A stretch of 41,131 nucleotides of DNA from an uncultured Eubacterium sp. GTDB lineage: Bacteria > Bacillota > Clostridia > Lachnospirales > Lachnospiraceae. A model generated the notes under the pieces. It did not search any database. It saw only the letters and a program-made list of their open reading frames with translations, and was not told the DNA's origin. Location of the stretch: positions 1 through 41,131 of the forward strand of contig CANDJC010000031.1 of the NCBI GenBank assembly GCA_947384955.1. Direction: 5' to 3'. Positions 29,589 to 37,120 of this stretch are shown here, one piece after another; within the stretch, counting starts at the first letter, position 1; every line of letters begins with the position of its first letter. The position numbers and the translations under genes were made by a program.

Positions 29589-29652
29589 ATTATAAATTCT
29601 AACTTTACAAAAATCCAATACCTATAATAAATAATGATTCATGCCTAAACTG
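29589..29652 (-). promoter_or_regulatory. Promoter of the flavodoxin-hydrolase-lysR operon with bipartite motif
   Basis: On the minus strand a -35 TTGGAT (29613-29618) and perfect -10 TATAAT (29589-29594) are 18 bp apart. Upstream is CAGTTTAGGCAT (29641-29652), 14 bp, then TATAGGTATT (29617-29626). A GCATGC-type dyad (CATGC...GCATG) overlaps the upstream part. The arrangement matches the bgl promoter at 26289-26352. Confidence 0.7.
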
Positions 29653-29702
29653 CATGGCTTATTTACGGAGAATTTCTGTTAAAATAATTCCCTGATTCAT
29701 CT

Positions 29703-29893
29703 ACAATTAAATATTCTCCCTTCTGCAAACGCCTTTACATTATTCTCAATAATAACCGGACAATGCATCAGTTCCTCCATGATTTTCTGCACAGATACCT
29801 TTTCTTTCCAGATTCCATAAGCATGAATGCTGATTCCGCCTTTCCTATCCACAATCCCGGCTTTTTTATATCCATCCAGAGCTCTTTAAATTT
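29703..29893 (-). pseudogene. Remnant of a ROK family protein gene
   Basis: On the minus strand one frame reads AGIVDRKGGISIHAYGIW, then VSVQKIMEELMHCPVIIENN and VKAFAEGRIF before a stop. This matches the central part of ROK repressors/sugar kinases (GIVD..G, the hydrophobic helix before PV.IEN, and the following A.AE). No start, no N-terminal helix-turn-helix and no C-terminal CxCGxxGC motif remain. The fragment begins immediately after the stop of the DUF5688 gene and is about 60 codons long, so it is a decayed fragment. Confidence 0.6.
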
Positions 29894-30898
29894 TCAAAGC
29901 TCCAGCTGTTTCATTTCCTGATTCGCTGTTTCATACAAATAGACCTTGTTCGACAGAGTTTCCGACGGATCGAAAGCTTTGTTCATCTGTTTAATCCGCA
30001 TAAGTATATTTCGAGGCTGTATCGTGCCTTTTTTATGAAGTCTGGCTTCGCAGGTACCCGTAAACGCTATATAATAATCATCTCCGAAAAGCTCTGCTAT
30101 ACGTTTCATTACTCCGGGATAAAACATAGCAATTGCGCCGTTTATCTGCGATGTCGTTGTCACAGTCGGCACAGCAAGCGGCGGAAGAGAAGTTATATCG
30201 CTGTTCAGCGCCATAAACGCACCCTTGTGATAAGGCGGATTCAATAAGTCCATCGGCTTTAAGTACATACGCGGCGGCGCCATGATATATGTATTAATTA
30301 ACGCATTCTCCCACACTTCTTCTTCAGATATCCCCCACGCCTGCATTGATGGTTTCGGTACCTTAACAGACAATACGTCATGTCTTTTACCGTCATTTTC
30401 ATCACTTGCAAGAATATAGAGAACCAGCACCATATCACCGATGCGCCTGTAAATATGGTTTTTCAATTCATACCGGTGGTCATTAAAATTCAGCGGACGG
30501 ATAAAAAGCTTGTCTTTTAACGGGCCATACTCATTTTTTTCGATCAGATCTATAATTCCCAGTTCCATGAATTTTCTGCTGGAATCGATAGAAGAACTAA
30601 ACTGTTCCCACACAGCCGCCCAGCTGCCTTTTTCATACATACGGTACAGCTGCCCGCAGTCAAATCTGCACATCTGTTCTCTCTTGCCCTCATAATGGTA
30701 TAAAATAATATAATCGCCAATTAACACATCCGATTCTGTTTTGTGATACTTGATGTTTGTTTCGCGTATAACAGAAAGCTCCTTCATATCAGACGATGTG
30801 GCTCCATCCTCTAAAAAATCCATTTCGTTATAACCCAGCTCCTGTTTCTTTTCCTCAAGTTTTTTTTGCAGTTCGCTGATAAACTCCTTATATTCCAT
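29894..30898 (-). CDS. DUF5688 family protein
   Basis: A 334-residue protein of a family that I associate with multicopy genes in Lachnospiraceae and related Clostridia. The function is unknown. Visible features are an amphipathic N-terminal helix (MEYKEFISELQKKLEEKKQELG), a central KDKLFIRPLNFNDHRYEL segment, and a C-terminal half with MAPPRMYLKPMDLLNPPYHKGAFM and FYPGVMKRIAELFGDDYYIAFTGTCEARLHKKG. Predicted cytoplasmic, with no signal peptide or membrane helix. GGAGGT seven bases upstream supports the start. It lies next to the spmA 3' part, which is closed off by its own terminator, so it is transcribed separately. Confidence 0.7.
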   Translation of the reverse strand: MEYKEFISELQKKLEEKKQELGYNEMDFLEDGATSSDMKELSVIRETNIKYHKTESDVLIGDYIILYHYEGKREQMCRFDCGQLYRMYEKGSWAAVWEQFSSSIDSSRKFMELGIIDLIEKNEYGPLKDKLFIRPLNFNDHRYELKNHIYRRIGDMVLVLYILASDENDGKRHDVLSVKVPKPSMQAWGISEEEVWENALINTYIMAPPRMYLKPMDLLNPPYHKGAFMALNSDITSLPPLAVPTVTTTSQINGAIAMFYPGVMKRIAELFGDDYYIAFTGTCEARLHKKGTIQPRNILMRIKQMNKAFDPSETLSNKVYLYETANQEMKQLEL

Positions 30899-31148
30899 TT
30901 CTATACCTCCATTTATTTTTGAAATCGTGGAATTTCTTCACAAAATTTCTTATACTTATAATACTTCTTATCTGCAATCAGCATTTCTCATATACTCTTC
31001 GCTTATCACCCATTTCAAATAATCATATCTTCTGCCGCAAAAACCGCCTTCCTTGCTCAAAATATATTCTTTACTTAGTATACCCTAAGAAACAGTTTCT
31101 CTCAATATCTTTTCAAAACTCCTTTCTGTCTCTTGTTAAATACTGCAA

Positions 31149-31175
31149 AAACGGAGGACATCATATCCTCCGTTT
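31149..31175 (-). terminator. Terminator of spmA, overlapping its stop codon
   Basis: A perfect 10-bp stem, AAACGGAGGA with TCCTCCGTTT, encloses a 7-base loop, and on the minus-strand transcript is followed by UUUUUGC. The spmA stop codon (31161-31163) lies in the loop. This leaves no room for a co-transcribed spmB. Confidence 0.85.
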
Positions 31176-31538
31176 CCCATCCATCATCTTACAATATATT
31201 ACCGCCACAGCCGTACTCACCATCGTAGCCACAATCGCAGGCCCTACAATCGCCGCCGGATTCACGCTCCCATACTGGCTCCGGTAAGCAATCATATTCA
31301 CTGGAATCAGCTGCAGCGATGAAATATTCAAAATCAAAAAAGTACACATCTCATTACTAGCCATCCCTTTCGGCACTGTAGAAACCTTCCTATTTTTTCT
31401 CCCACGCAAAACCTGCTTTTCACCGGATACCTCCTGAATCTCCTTCTTTCCTTCTCTGCGTTCCTCCTCCAGTTTTTCCAGTTCTTCTATCGCCCTGATT
31501 CCTGCCGGCGTAGCCGCCCATCCCAGCCCAAACACATT
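31161..31538 (-). pseudogene. spmA: spmA 3' part (C-terminal 125 codons), separated by the inserted element
   Basis: From the AA core dinucleotide (31538-31537) this encodes NVFGLGWAATPAGIRAIEEL and on to a stop at 31161. That is the second half of spore maturation protein A, including the conserved N-x-F-GLG-x-AATP-G motif, a charged loop (LEKLEEERREGKKEIQE) and the C-terminal membrane segment AAIVGPAIVATMVSTAVAVI. It has no start codon with a ribosome site: the nearest in-frame TTG (31550) lies in element DNA and has no Shine-Dalgarno. It is therefore silent unless rejoined to the 5' part at 40050-40340. No spmB gene follows. Confidence 0.88.
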
Positions 31539-31562
31539 GGCTTGTGTCAAGGAAGGACTAAA
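31518..31562 (-). other. attR: right junction of the element in spmA
   Basis: The core is AA on the minus strand (31538-31537). Element side: 15 bp, then the arm TTTAGTCCT on the minus strand (31562-31554). Host side: spmA coding sequence. The arm is the inverse of the one at the left junction and sits at the same distance from the core. A palindromic AAAAATTTTT tract lies just inside (about 31561-31570). Confidence 0.8.
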
Positions 31563-31621
31563 AATTTTTTCACTTTTTAAATTTATACACTATAAAACAT
31601 GAATCGTTCAATAAATACGGA

Positions 31622-33175
31622 TTAACATAATAGCATATCCCGAAATTTCCATGTTACTTCTATCCTGTCAGCTTCATACACATCAATCCTTTCTATCAAA
31701 GTATCAGCAAGCGATTTTGTCAGAATCAGATTTTCTGAAAAATCTTCGCCGCTTAATTCCGGTATACTGTCAGATTTGGCGAATGACGCATCGCTTAACT
31801 TCTTATCCAAAAGATTCAATTTCTGCCGACACTCTGATTCCTGTTCCGATAATGCCTCTTTCTGCATAAAATATTCTTCCTTTTTTAGATTCCCCTCCTT
31901 CCATTGATGGTACAAATTCAAACGGCATGTTTTACAATACCCTGCCTTCATTTCAAGAATCCTCTTTTCTTCCTTAACTTTGGAAAGTTCTGAAAGAATT
32001 TGGTTCTGCGTGCTTTGTAAAGCTCTTTCTTTTTCTGAACTGGCTTCCATCAGCTTCTTTAATATATCCAGAACACTTTTTTCTAACACACTTGTCTGTA
32101 TCTTCATATGCGAGCCACAAGCATCTCCCATATGGCAGGAATAGGAATCAACCCGTTTCCCGCTTCGTATCATGCCATATCCGCAGCAGCCGCACTTCAC
32201 CCTGCCTTTCAGTGCATGAGGATTTTCTTCTTTTTTATATCGTCCTCGTTTCCCACGTACCTGTATTGCACTCTGCGCTGCCTGAAACAAAGCTTTTTCA
32301 ACCAAAGGTTCATGGTCATCTTCAAATTTCATATATTCTGATGTGTCATTCCGTTTCATTACTCCTGGCTTTATTGATGTAATTTTATGGCAGACATATG
32401 TCCCGATATAGACCTCATTCTGTATAATTTCCCGGACTTGTGCCGGTGTCCATAAATTACTTTTATGATTTTTTAGTTTATAATTCTCATTTGCAGACTG
32501 GTTTTTGTACGCTCCAGGTGTTGGAATGGATTCGCTGCTTAATATTTCAGCTATTCCTGATGGAGGTATTCCATCCGCAGCAAGCATGAAAATCTTTCTA
32601 ACCGTCTGTGCGGCCTGTGAATCGGGATTATAAGCTGCCCCTTCCTCTTTATTCCGTCGATAGCCGTATGGCACATCTCCGCCGCTGTAACGTCCCCGTT
32701 CCTGATGGAGATGCTTTACAGATTTTACTTTTCTGGACAAATCTCTGCTATATAGATCATGAATCAAATTTTTAAATCCAATTTCTATTCCAACGGGTTT
32801 CTGGAAGCTGTCATAGCTGTCCGATACAGAGATAAAACGGACTCCCATAAATGGAAAAACCTGTTCGATATAATCTCCCACTTCAATATAGTTCCTTCCA
32901 AATCGTGATAAATCCTTTACCACGATGCAAGCCACTCTGCTTTCCTTCACTTCTTTTAATAATTTTTGGATACCAGGACGATGAAAATTTACTCCGGAAA
33001 ATCCATCATCCAAAAATTCCATAACAGGATATTTTGATAATTCCGGGTGATGTTCTATGTAATATTCCAGTACCTTTCTTTGATTCACAATACTGTCACT
33101 TTCAGACTTGTCAGTTCCAATATCTTCATCATCGTCTGATATGCGAAGATACTTTGCAATGTATCCTTCAAGCAT
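31622..33175 (-). CDS. Large serine recombinase, third of the tandem
   Basis: A 517-residue recombinase. The catalytic domain (about 5-155) has YLRIS with nucleophile Ser13, SDSIVNQ, and the VVKDLSRFGRNYIEVGDYIE helix with active-site arginines. The recombinase DNA-binding domain spans about 165-290. The zinc ribbon (about 305-350) starts VKCGCCGYGM and is followed by SCHMGDACGSH. The coiled coil covers about 355-460. The gene is in the same frame as the upstream recombinase, with only its TAA stop and 18 further codons between them. The ATG at 33175 has AAGG eight bases upstream. It is the closest gene to attR. Confidence 0.9.
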   Translation of the reverse strand: MLEGYIAKYLRISDDDEDIGTDKSESDSIVNQRKVLEYYIEHHPELSKYPVMEFLDDGFSGVNFHRPGIQKLLKEVKESRVACIVVKDLSRFGRNYIEVGDYIEQVFPFMGVRFISVSDSYDSFQKPVGIEIGFKNLIHDLYSRDLSRKVKSVKHLHQERGRYSGGDVPYGYRRNKEEGAAYNPDSQAAQTVRKIFMLAADGIPPSGIAEILSSESIPTPGAYKNQSANENYKLKNHKSNLWTPAQVREIIQNEVYIGTYVCHKITSIKPGVMKRNDTSEYMKFEDDHEPLVEKALFQAAQSAIQVRGKRGRYKKEENPHALKGRVKCGCCGYGMIRSGKRVDSYSCHMGDACGSHMKIQTSVLEKSVLDILKKLMEASSEKERALQSTQNQILSELSKVKEEKRILEMKAGYCKTCRLNLYHQWKEGNLKKEEYFMQKEALSEQESECRQKLNLLDKKLSDASFAKSDSIPELSGEDFSENLILTKSLADTLIERIDVYEADRIEVTWKFRDMLLC

Positions 33176-33229
33176 TTCCTGTACCTTCTTTCTGAACGGG
33201 AATCCCTCTATCCATTTTCTTAATCCATT

Positions 33230-34969
33230 TTATCGTACCTTATCGCGTACCTTATCGGGCAAAAGTCCGCCCGCCCCGTCAGGGGCATGTATTGCAGTAT
33301 AATCTTTGGATACGGAATCCGAGAATGAATAGGTAATTTCAATCCTTTCTGGTGATACTATGATAATCTTTTCAATCAGGCAGTCTAAAATATCTATTGG
33401 AAGGTAATCATCCTTTATTTCTAATACATCCTTCCGATATTTATCTACAAAATCTATAACCCCTGTTTCCATTTTTTTATCATCTAGTATTTTGTTTAAA
33501 ATTTCTTCATATTTTGACTGTTCATCTGTCAGGCTTTTTCGCTTTGCACCAAAATCATTGAAAGATAACCGCCCATCTTTCATATCTGTATAAAGTTCCT
33601 GCTTTCTTTTTTTTAGATATGAAATTTTTTCTTCCAGTTCCTGCTTCTCACTTAAACTGGAAGAACTGTCATCCTTAAAACCCATATCTGCCTTTTGCCG
33701 AATCCACTGATTTTGCCATGCACCAGTCAAACGCATCTGCTGGCCAGCAGACTTCATTACAGCTTCCATGAAAGGAATTTCATGGATATGGGTATTTGTG
33801 CAGGAGGCGTTTACTTTTACAGCAGGAGAATTACAGAAATAGCAGTAGTCCCTTATGCCATTTCTGACCCTGCTTCTTCTAGTCAGTAATCTTCCGCACT
33901 GACCGCAATAAATTTTTTTCCGCAGCGGGTTTTCTATATATGGAATATCCGCATGAACCGCTATTTGTTCCGAATGTCTCTGGCTGCTGATTCTGGCCAT
34001 TTCTGATGCTGTGTCAAATTGTTCCTGTGTAATAAGCGCCTGATGGGTATTTTTTACAATTATCCAGTCTTCTTTCGGCAAAAAACGTAACTTTCCGTTT
34101 TGTTCAAAATAACTGCTTCTTGTTTTACCTTGTACCATATGTCCAAGATAAACTGGATTCGTCAAAATTCCGGCTATGTGTTTCGATTTCCACTTTGTAT
34201 TCTGGCTGCGTTTAAAAGCACTGCACCCATTCATATAACGATATTGTCCGGGAGATGGCAGGGCTAATTCATTCAGATATTTTGCAATCTGCCCGCATCC
34301 TTTCCCGCCAGCGCGCCAGGAAAATATTTTCCGGACAATATCTGCACATTCTGAATCAGCTTCCAGTTTCCTGGAATCCGTTTTACATTTTTTATAACCA
34401 TATGGAAGTATGCCGCTGGCAAGCTCTCCTTTTTTCTGCATTGTTTTTTTTGTCTGTGTAACTTTTTTTGATATATCCCTTGCATAATATTCATTTACAA
34501 TATTTGCCAGTGAGTTCATAAGCATATCACTTTGAAAAGCTTGGTTCTCACTGTCAAAATTATCATTGACAGACACTACCCGTACACCAAGAAACGGAAA
34601 TATTTTTTCAAGATAATTTCCGACTTCAATATAATTTCTGCCTATACGGGAAAAGTCCTTCACAATAATACAATTAATGGCACCGCTTTTTATATCATTC
34701 AGCAAAACATTCCAATTTTCACGATTAAAATTCGTGCCGGTTGTTCCGTTATCAGCGTATATCTGAGTTAATTCAAATTCCCCGGAGTTCTTCTCTATAA
34801 ACTCTTTTAAAAACGCAGTCTGGTTCTCAATAGAATCTTTTCTCTTATACCCATTATCTTCGACCGACAGCCGTACATAAATTCCGGTTAAATACTTGGG
34901 AACAACAGAACCGGCGGTATTTTCTGTAATTATTTTTATATTTTTTTTACTTTTCCGTGCTATTCGCAG
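33230..34969 (-). CDS. Large serine recombinase, second of the tandem, without a normal start codon
   Basis: The intact catalytic N-terminus is encoded (GIYVRLSVEDNGYKR, nucleophile Ser in YVRLS; then KDSIENQ and VKDFSRIGRN). No ATG, GTG or TTG lies in frame between the preceding in-frame stop (just before 34980) and this motif; the first TTG is at 34705, inside the catalytic domain. Possible starts are CTG (34969, shown), ATA (34963) or ATT, downstream of an AAAGGGG sequence. A +1 shift from the first recombinase at its TAA stop would also enter this frame. From CTG the product is 579 residues, with zinc ribbon CGQCG near 355 and a coiled coil near 430-520. It overlaps the first recombinase gene by 23 bases. 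Confidence 0.8.
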   Translation of the reverse strand: MRIARKSKKNIKIITENTAGSVVPKYLTGIYVRLSVEDNGYKRKDSIENQTAFLKEFIEKNSGEFELTQIYADNGTTGTNFNRENWNVLLNDIKSGAINCIIVKDFSRIGRNYIEVGNYLEKIFPFLGVRVVSVNDNFDSENQAFQSDMLMNSLANIVNEYYARDISKKVTQTKKTMQKKGELASGILPYGYKKCKTDSRKLEADSECADIVRKIFSWRAGGKGCGQIAKYLNELALPSPGQYRYMNGCSAFKRSQNTKWKSKHIAGILTNPVYLGHMVQGKTRSSYFEQNGKLRFLPKEDWIIVKNTHQALITQEQFDTASEMARISSQRHSEQIAVHADIPYIENPLRKKIYCGQCGRLLTRRSRVRNGIRDYCYFCNSPAVKVNASCTNTHIHEIPFMEAVMKSAGQQMRLTGAWQNQWIRQKADMGFKDDSSSSLSEKQELEEKISYLKKRKQELYTDMKDGRLSFNDFGAKRKSLTDEQSKYEEILNKILDDKKMETGVIDFVDKYRKDVLEIKDDYLPIDILDCLIEKIIIVSPERIEITYSFSDSVSKDYTAIHAPDGAGGLLPDKVRDKVR

Positions 34970-36581
34970 TTTCCCCTTTCAAATAAATTTCTTCATATTC
35001 CGGCTGAAATTTAAAAACAGCTTCGATTTTATCTTTATCAAAAATCCGAATTTCTTCAGCCAGCCTTAACAGAAGCTCTCTGGAAAGCTCCTGAAATCCC
35101 CGGCACTGAATAAACTGTTCCATCCATTGTACCCGGTCTTCCTTTTCCATTGCCAGCTTTCGAATTTCTTCGTTTAATTCTGTAATCTCATTTTCCAAAG
35201 CATTGATTCCTAAGCGGAAAGCCTCTTTCAGTTCTAAATATTCTTCTTTGTTAACAATTCCTTCCTTATAGTCTTCATATACGTCTTGCATATACTGCCG
35301 CTTTTTTTCAATCTGCTTTTCTTTATCCTGAATGGTATTCTGAAATTTGCCAGAAAGATAACTATGATAAGGGATTTTCTCCATTATTTTAATCATCTGA
35401 TTCAGCTCAAATACTTTCTCTATATGAAGATTTATTATTTTCAGTATGATTTTTTCAAATTTCTCCAGAGAAATCGCTTTCTTATTCCTGCATCCAGTTT
35501 TATTTTTATTTTCTACGCATACCAGATAAACGTATTTTTTACCATTCGCAGGAATGGTCTTTCTGGTCATATTCCCACCGCACCATCCGCATTTTACAAT
35601 TCCGGAAAAAAGATATAATGACTGCTTATCTGGCGCTGCTCTGGTATCTGTATGAAAAATGCCCCGTACCAGCCCAAAATCTTCTTTTGAAACAATCGCC
35701 TCATGGCTGTCCTCACATCGAATCCATTCCTTTTCCTCTTTTTTTGTCCTTTTTCTGATTTTATAATTTGGAGAGCAGGTTTTTCCCTGCAGAAGAACTC
35801 CCGTATAAATTTCATTCCGTAAAATCCGGTTTACTCCATTTGCCATCCATTTTGCATCGGCTTTTTTTCGGAAAGAGCATTGCAGATTTTCTCCATTCAT
35901 ATGTTTATATTCAATAGGTGTAGGAATGCCCAGCTTGTTTAATTTGTCAGCAATCCCTGCCCCGCTCATGCCTTCGATTTTCCATTGAAAAATCATTCTC
36001 ACTACATCTGCTGCCGGTTCGTCAATGATTAGCTGATTTTTGTTTACTGGCGATTTCCTGTAGCCATAAGGTGCGAACGAACCAATATACTGCCCATTTT
36101 TTCTTTTTATATCCAGATGGCTTCTTACTTTAATGGAAATATCCCTGCAGTATGCATCGTTAATCAGATTTTTAAAGGGAATCAGCATTTCTTCCGAAGC
36201 GCTCATGCCGGATGAGGTATCAATATTGTCATTGATAGCAATAAATCTTACTCCCAGATATGGAAATATCTTTTCAATGTACCTGCCCGTTTCTATATAG
36301 TTCCTGCCAAATCTGGATAAATCTTTCACAATTACACAATTTACTCTGCCGGACTTAATATCTTCCAGCATTTCCTGAAAAGCAGGACGCTCAAAACTGA
36401 CGCCTGTATAACCGTCATCTGCTTTTTCCTCATGAATATGAATATCGGGATGCCCTTTAAGAAACTCTTTTACAAGAGCTTTTTGATTTACAATACTGTC
36501 ACTTTCAGCCTTGTCCCCATCTTCCCTCGAAAGCCGGTAATAGGCGTCAGCTATATAGATAGTATTTAAATTTTTACTCAT
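34947..36581 (-). CDS. Large serine recombinase, first of the tandem
   Basis: A 544-residue recombinase. The catalytic domain (8-160) has AYYRLS with nucleophile Ser18, ESDSIVNQ, and IVKDLSRFGRNYIETGRYIEK. The recombinase domain covers about 170-300. The zinc ribbon (about 325-375) has VKCGWCGGNM and later paired cysteines. A long Lys/Glu-rich coiled coil (about 400-500) follows. GAGGTG is a clear ribosome site, so this is the first translated member of the tandem. DUF6870 lies 82 bases upstream in the same direction. Elements of Clostridia with two or three such recombinases usually need more than one for recombination; which one is catalytic here is unknown. Confidence 0.92.
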   Translation of the reverse strand: MSKNLNTIYIADAYYRLSREDGDKAESDSIVNQKALVKEFLKGHPDIHIHEEKADDGYTGVSFERPAFQEMLEDIKSGRVNCVIVKDLSRFGRNYIETGRYIEKIFPYLGVRFIAINDNIDTSSGMSASEEMLIPFKNLINDAYCRDISIKVRSHLDIKRKNGQYIGSFAPYGYRKSPVNKNQLIIDEPAADVVRMIFQWKIEGMSGAGIADKLNKLGIPTPIEYKHMNGENLQCSFRKKADAKWMANGVNRILRNEIYTGVLLQGKTCSPNYKIRKRTKKEEKEWIRCEDSHEAIVSKEDFGLVRGIFHTDTRAAPDKQSLYLFSGIVKCGWCGGNMTRKTIPANGKKYVYLVCVENKNKTGCRNKKAISLEKFEKIILKIINLHIEKVFELNQMIKIMEKIPYHSYLSGKFQNTIQDKEKQIEKKRQYMQDVYEDYKEGIVNKEEYLELKEAFRLGINALENEITELNEEIRKLAMEKEDRVQWMEQFIQCRGFQELSRELLLRLAEEIRIFDKDKIEAVFKFQPEYEEIYLKGETANSTEK

Positions 36582-36663
36582 ATCATCACCTCAATAGTCT
36601 TAAATAACTGATTCGTCCACTATTTTACAAGGTTACTCATTCATATTCATACGCTTCTGCCTG

Positions 36664-36912
36664 TTATAAGGATAAAAAATATTCATTCAATTTCTCTTCC
36701 AAAGTATCTTCCGTGTCTGAAAAACGAATCTTTACAATTACCCCATCGCATAAAAAACAATAAGGGTTTCCTATTTGAGCCAGAAAATCGGAAACTCTTT
36801 CTGACCGTTCTAAAGATGTGTCAATTTTAACGTTTTTGATGTCTGTCAGAGAACTTTTATGAACGGATTGAATATCCACATCTTTTAATTTCTCCAGGTA
36901 TGCGCTGCTCAT
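36664..36912 (-). CDS. DUF6870 family small protein of mobile elements
   Basis: An 82-residue protein with the recognisable pattern VDIQSVHKSSLTDIKNVKID, SLERSERVSDFLAQIGNPYC, and a C-terminal VIVKIRFSDTEDTLEEKLNEYF. I recall this family next to serine recombinases and Tn916/Tn1549-like modules in Clostridia; its function is not established. An AGAGGA ribosome site precedes the ATG. Its place directly before the recombinase operon makes it a candidate recombination directionality or accessory factor, which is speculation. Confidence 0.75.
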   Translation of the reverse strand: MSSAYLEKLKDVDIQSVHKSSLTDIKNVKIDTSLERSERVSDFLAQIGNPYCFLCDGVIVKIRFSDTEDTLEEKLNEYFLSL

Positions 36913-36983
36913 CTTAATTTTCCTCTATGCTTTTTAATTAATATATTTTCTATTGCTTGTCCGATATTCGTTACAGAAATATA

Positions 36984-37020
36984 AAAAACGCCCAGACAGA
37001 TATGGCTCTGCCGGACGTTT
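36984..37020 (-). terminator. Terminator after the GH3 gene
   Basis: On the minus strand an imperfect stem AAACGTCCGGCAGA / TCTGTCTGGGCGTTT with loop GCCATA is followed by TTTTTT. It lies about 100 bases past the GH3 stop and separates the GH3 gene from the DUF6870-recombinase genes. Confidence 0.85.
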
Positions 37021-37120
37021 CTTATCGTGATAATATTCTTTTTTATTTCAACTATATCATTTTTCTATCCTGTTTTTTCCATGAACAGTTTCATTTTAAA
37101 TAAAACCTGGCTTCTGCTTT

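Noticed and set aside
31537-31541. GC as the crossover dinucleotide of the spmA element
   Set aside because: It would also restore the reading frame, but the inverted arms would then be unequally spaced (12 versus 18 bp); AA gives 15 and 15.
33230-34705. Second recombinase as a truncated protein starting at 34705
   Set aside because: The upstream codons to about 34890 encode the expected catalytic N-terminus in the same frame, so the gene is longer and only its start codon is in doubt.
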